Shown here piece after piece: positions 6,404 to 7,381 of a stretch of 7,381 nucleotides of DNA. The stretch comes from Anaerolineae bacterium (GTDB lineage Bacteria; Chloroflexota; Anaerolineae; Anaerolineales; Villigracilaceae). The stretch spans positions 1-7,381 of the forward strand of contig JAFLCF010000203.1 in assembly GCA_017303735.1 (NCBI GenBank), given 5' to 3'. Numbering within the stretch: position 1 is the first letter of the stretch; every line of letters starts with the position of its first letter. The notes under the pieces are model-generated. The model made no database searches. It had not been told where the DNA came from and saw nothing but the letters and a program-made list of their open reading frames with translations. Both the position numbers and the translations under genes were made by a program.

Positions 6404-7216
6404 ATGTCCACCCTAACCATTAGCACGGAAAATGCCGAATTTCAGATCATCCGCGCGTTAAAGTTAAACCGCACAAAACGCCACCAAAACGGCGAAGTTT
6501 TCGTGGAAGGGATCGAATCCATCAAACAGGTGGACAGAGCAAGTTTGGAGGTCACCCGCATTATTACACCCGATCTTGAGTCCTTATCCTCCTGGTCCAA
6601 AGACTTGATCCGCAAAAACCGTCAAGCCAAAGTCATCTGCATGGATCATGAATTGTACAAGTCAATATGTGATCGCGAAGAGCCTTCTGAAATTGTCATC
6701 ACGGTAAAAATCAAGTCGACGCAGCTTTACGACTTGAATCTGCCGCCGAACCCATTCCTGCTGGTCTTTGACCGCCCCAGCGACTATGGCAACCTTGGCT
6801 CACTGATCCGTTCTGCCAATTCCTTTGGTGTGGACGCTCTTCTCATCATCGGTCACAGCGTGGATATGTACAACCCCAAGGTCATCCGTTCCAGTTTGGG
6901 CAGTATCTTTCACTCAACCCTGGTCGCGATCCAATCCATGCAGGAGTTTGAAATCTGGCTCAAAGCGGAAAAAGAAAAAAGCAGTCTTCGCATCGTCGGC
7001 ACAGATTCAACAGGCGATATTTCCCTGCTGAACAGCCCACTTAAAAGACCCATTGCCCTTATTCTTGGGAACGAAGCCAAAGGGATGAGTGTGGCATTGA
7101 AGCATCTGTGTGACGAAATTGTCAGCATCCCGTTATCCGGCTCGGTCAATTCGCTAAACGTCGCATGCGCCGGATCGATCCTGTTATGGGATGTGTATCG
7201 AAATGGTCAATCCTGA
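6404..7216 (+). CDS. SpoU/TrmH-family RNA 2'-O-ribose methyltransferase
   Basis: The 270-residue protein has the two-part build of rRNA-type SpoU enzymes. The N-terminal region of about 105 residues resembles the L30e-like substrate-binding domain (FQIIRALKLNRTKR, 13-26; VFVEGIESIKQ, 32-42). The C-terminal SPOUT domain has motif 1 DRPSDYGNLGSLIRSANSFG (123-142) with N130 and R136, motif 2 LILGNEAKGMS (219-229) and motif 3 IPLSGSVNSLNVACAGSILL (242-261), which form the knotted SAM-binding fold. Motif 1 has DYGN where the family usually shows DPxN. Targets in this family include 23S rRNA guanosines and tRNA G18; the presence of the N-terminal domain favours rRNA, but the position cannot be named. 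It starts 3 bases after arfB, without a clear Shine-Dalgarno site, suggesting translational coupling. It is followed by a 40-base gap and a new promoter-like box. Confidence 0.9.
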   Translation: MSTLTISTENAEFQIIRALKLNRTKRHQNGEVFVEGIESIKQVDRASLEVTRIITPDLESLSSWSKDLIRKNRQAKVICMDHELYKSICDREEPSEIVITVKIKSTQLYDLNLPPNPFLLVFDRPSDYGNLGSLIRSANSFGVDALLIIGHSVDMYNPKVIRSSLGSIFHSTLVAIQSMQEFEIWLKAEKEKSSLRIVGTDSTGDISLLNSPLKRPIALILGNEAKGMSVALKHLCDEIVSIPLSGSVNSLNVACAGSILLWDVYRNGQS

Positions 7217-7241
7217 AAATCAATAACAAGCTTCCATTCGA

Positions 7242-7247
7242 TATAAT
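7242..7247 (+). promoter_or_regulatory. -10 box before the transporter gene, probably leaderless
   Basis: A perfect TATAAT lies 9 bases before the ATG at 7257. No good -35 is seen at 16-18 bases upstream. The run GGGGG at 7249-7253 is a poor Shine-Dalgarno match and is only 3 bases from the ATG. The geometry nearly repeats that before arfB. Confidence 0.48.
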
Positions 7248-7256
7248 CGGGGGATT

Positions 7257-7381
7257 ATGCAAAAACATCACACATTCGCAGGGTTAATATCTGGTCTCAT
7301 TGCCGCCTCGATCTGGGGCGGTATGTATGTTGTCAGCAAGGTGGTCTTGGAAGTGATACCGCCTTTCTCATTGCTCACGAT
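7257..7381 (+). CDS. EamA/DMT-family membrane transporter, N-terminal fragment
   Basis: From the ATG at 7257 the frame stays open to the right edge (41 codons plus two bases). The product starts MQKHHTFAGLISGLIAAS and continues IWGGMYVVSKVVLEVIPPFSLLT. This is the typical first membrane helix of EamA (drug/metabolite transporter) proteins, with the conserved WG..yv.sK...e..PP pattern directly after a short cytoplasmic N-terminus. Such proteins have ten helices in two repeats and export or take up small metabolites. The substrate cannot be told from this fragment, and most of the gene is outside. It is preceded by a TATAAT box and is probably its own transcription unit. Confidence 0.72.
   Translation, partial: MQKHHTFAGLISGLIAASIWGGMYVVSKVVLEVIPPFSLLT

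Noticed and set aside
1..7381. CRISPR array, tRNA or rRNA gene, insertion sequence or defence operon
   Set aside because: I saw no regularly spaced repeats, cloverleaf, rRNA-like block, transposase or known defence motifs; nearly all bases are explained by ordinary metabolic and translation genes.

Overview
The window reads as a gene-dense stretch of bacterial chromosome with every gene on the + strand and moderate GC content. The fused gamma-alpha 2-oxoacid oxidoreductase, the dispersed CGTCATTGCGAG-type repeat and the weak or absent Shine-Dalgarno sites at several starts would suit an anaerobic Chloroflexota lineage such as Anaerolineae. That assignment is inference; no marker gene in the window fixes the taxon.

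Layout. (1) Bases 1-2074 hold the end of a carbohydrate-degradation operon: the C-terminal part of a DUF1680/GH127-type beta-L-arabinofuranosidase-like protein, overlapping by one base (TAATG) a complete GH125 exo-alpha-1,6-mannosidase. (2) Bases 2080-2154 are a compact control region with a tandem direct repeat, a TTGACA/TAAAAT promoter and a perfect 17-bp palindrome over the predicted transcription start. They drive a GntR-superfamily regulator with an FCD-type ligand domain (2162-2833). (3) A 76-bp gap carrying a REP-like dispersed inverted repeat leads into korA-korB (2910-5920), a two-subunit 2-oxoacid:ferredoxin oxidoreductase of the Sulfolobus/Mycobacterium type. It is closed by a strong intrinsic terminator at 5939-5984. 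(4) A TATAAT box directly after the terminator starts a two-gene translation unit: the ribosome-rescue hydrolase ArfB and a SpoU/TrmH-type RNA 2'-O-methyltransferase. (5) After another TATAAT box, the first 41 codons of an EamA/DMT-type membrane transporter run off the right edge.

How the parts may work together. The two glycoside hydrolases would release arabinose and mannose from plant or glycoprotein glycans. KorAB would oxidise pyruvate and/or 2-oxoglutarate to acyl-CoA, passing electrons to ferredoxin, and the FCD regulator (a family that often senses organic acids) could match its expression to acid pools. The ArfB/methyltransferase pair is housekeeping translation.

I see no CRISPR array, tRNA, rRNA, insertion sequence or defence system, and no clearly new multi-gene system. 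The most unusual items are a histone-H1-like lysine-rich tail on KorA, the palindromic operator, and two start codons placed so close to -10 boxes that leaderless transcripts are likely.
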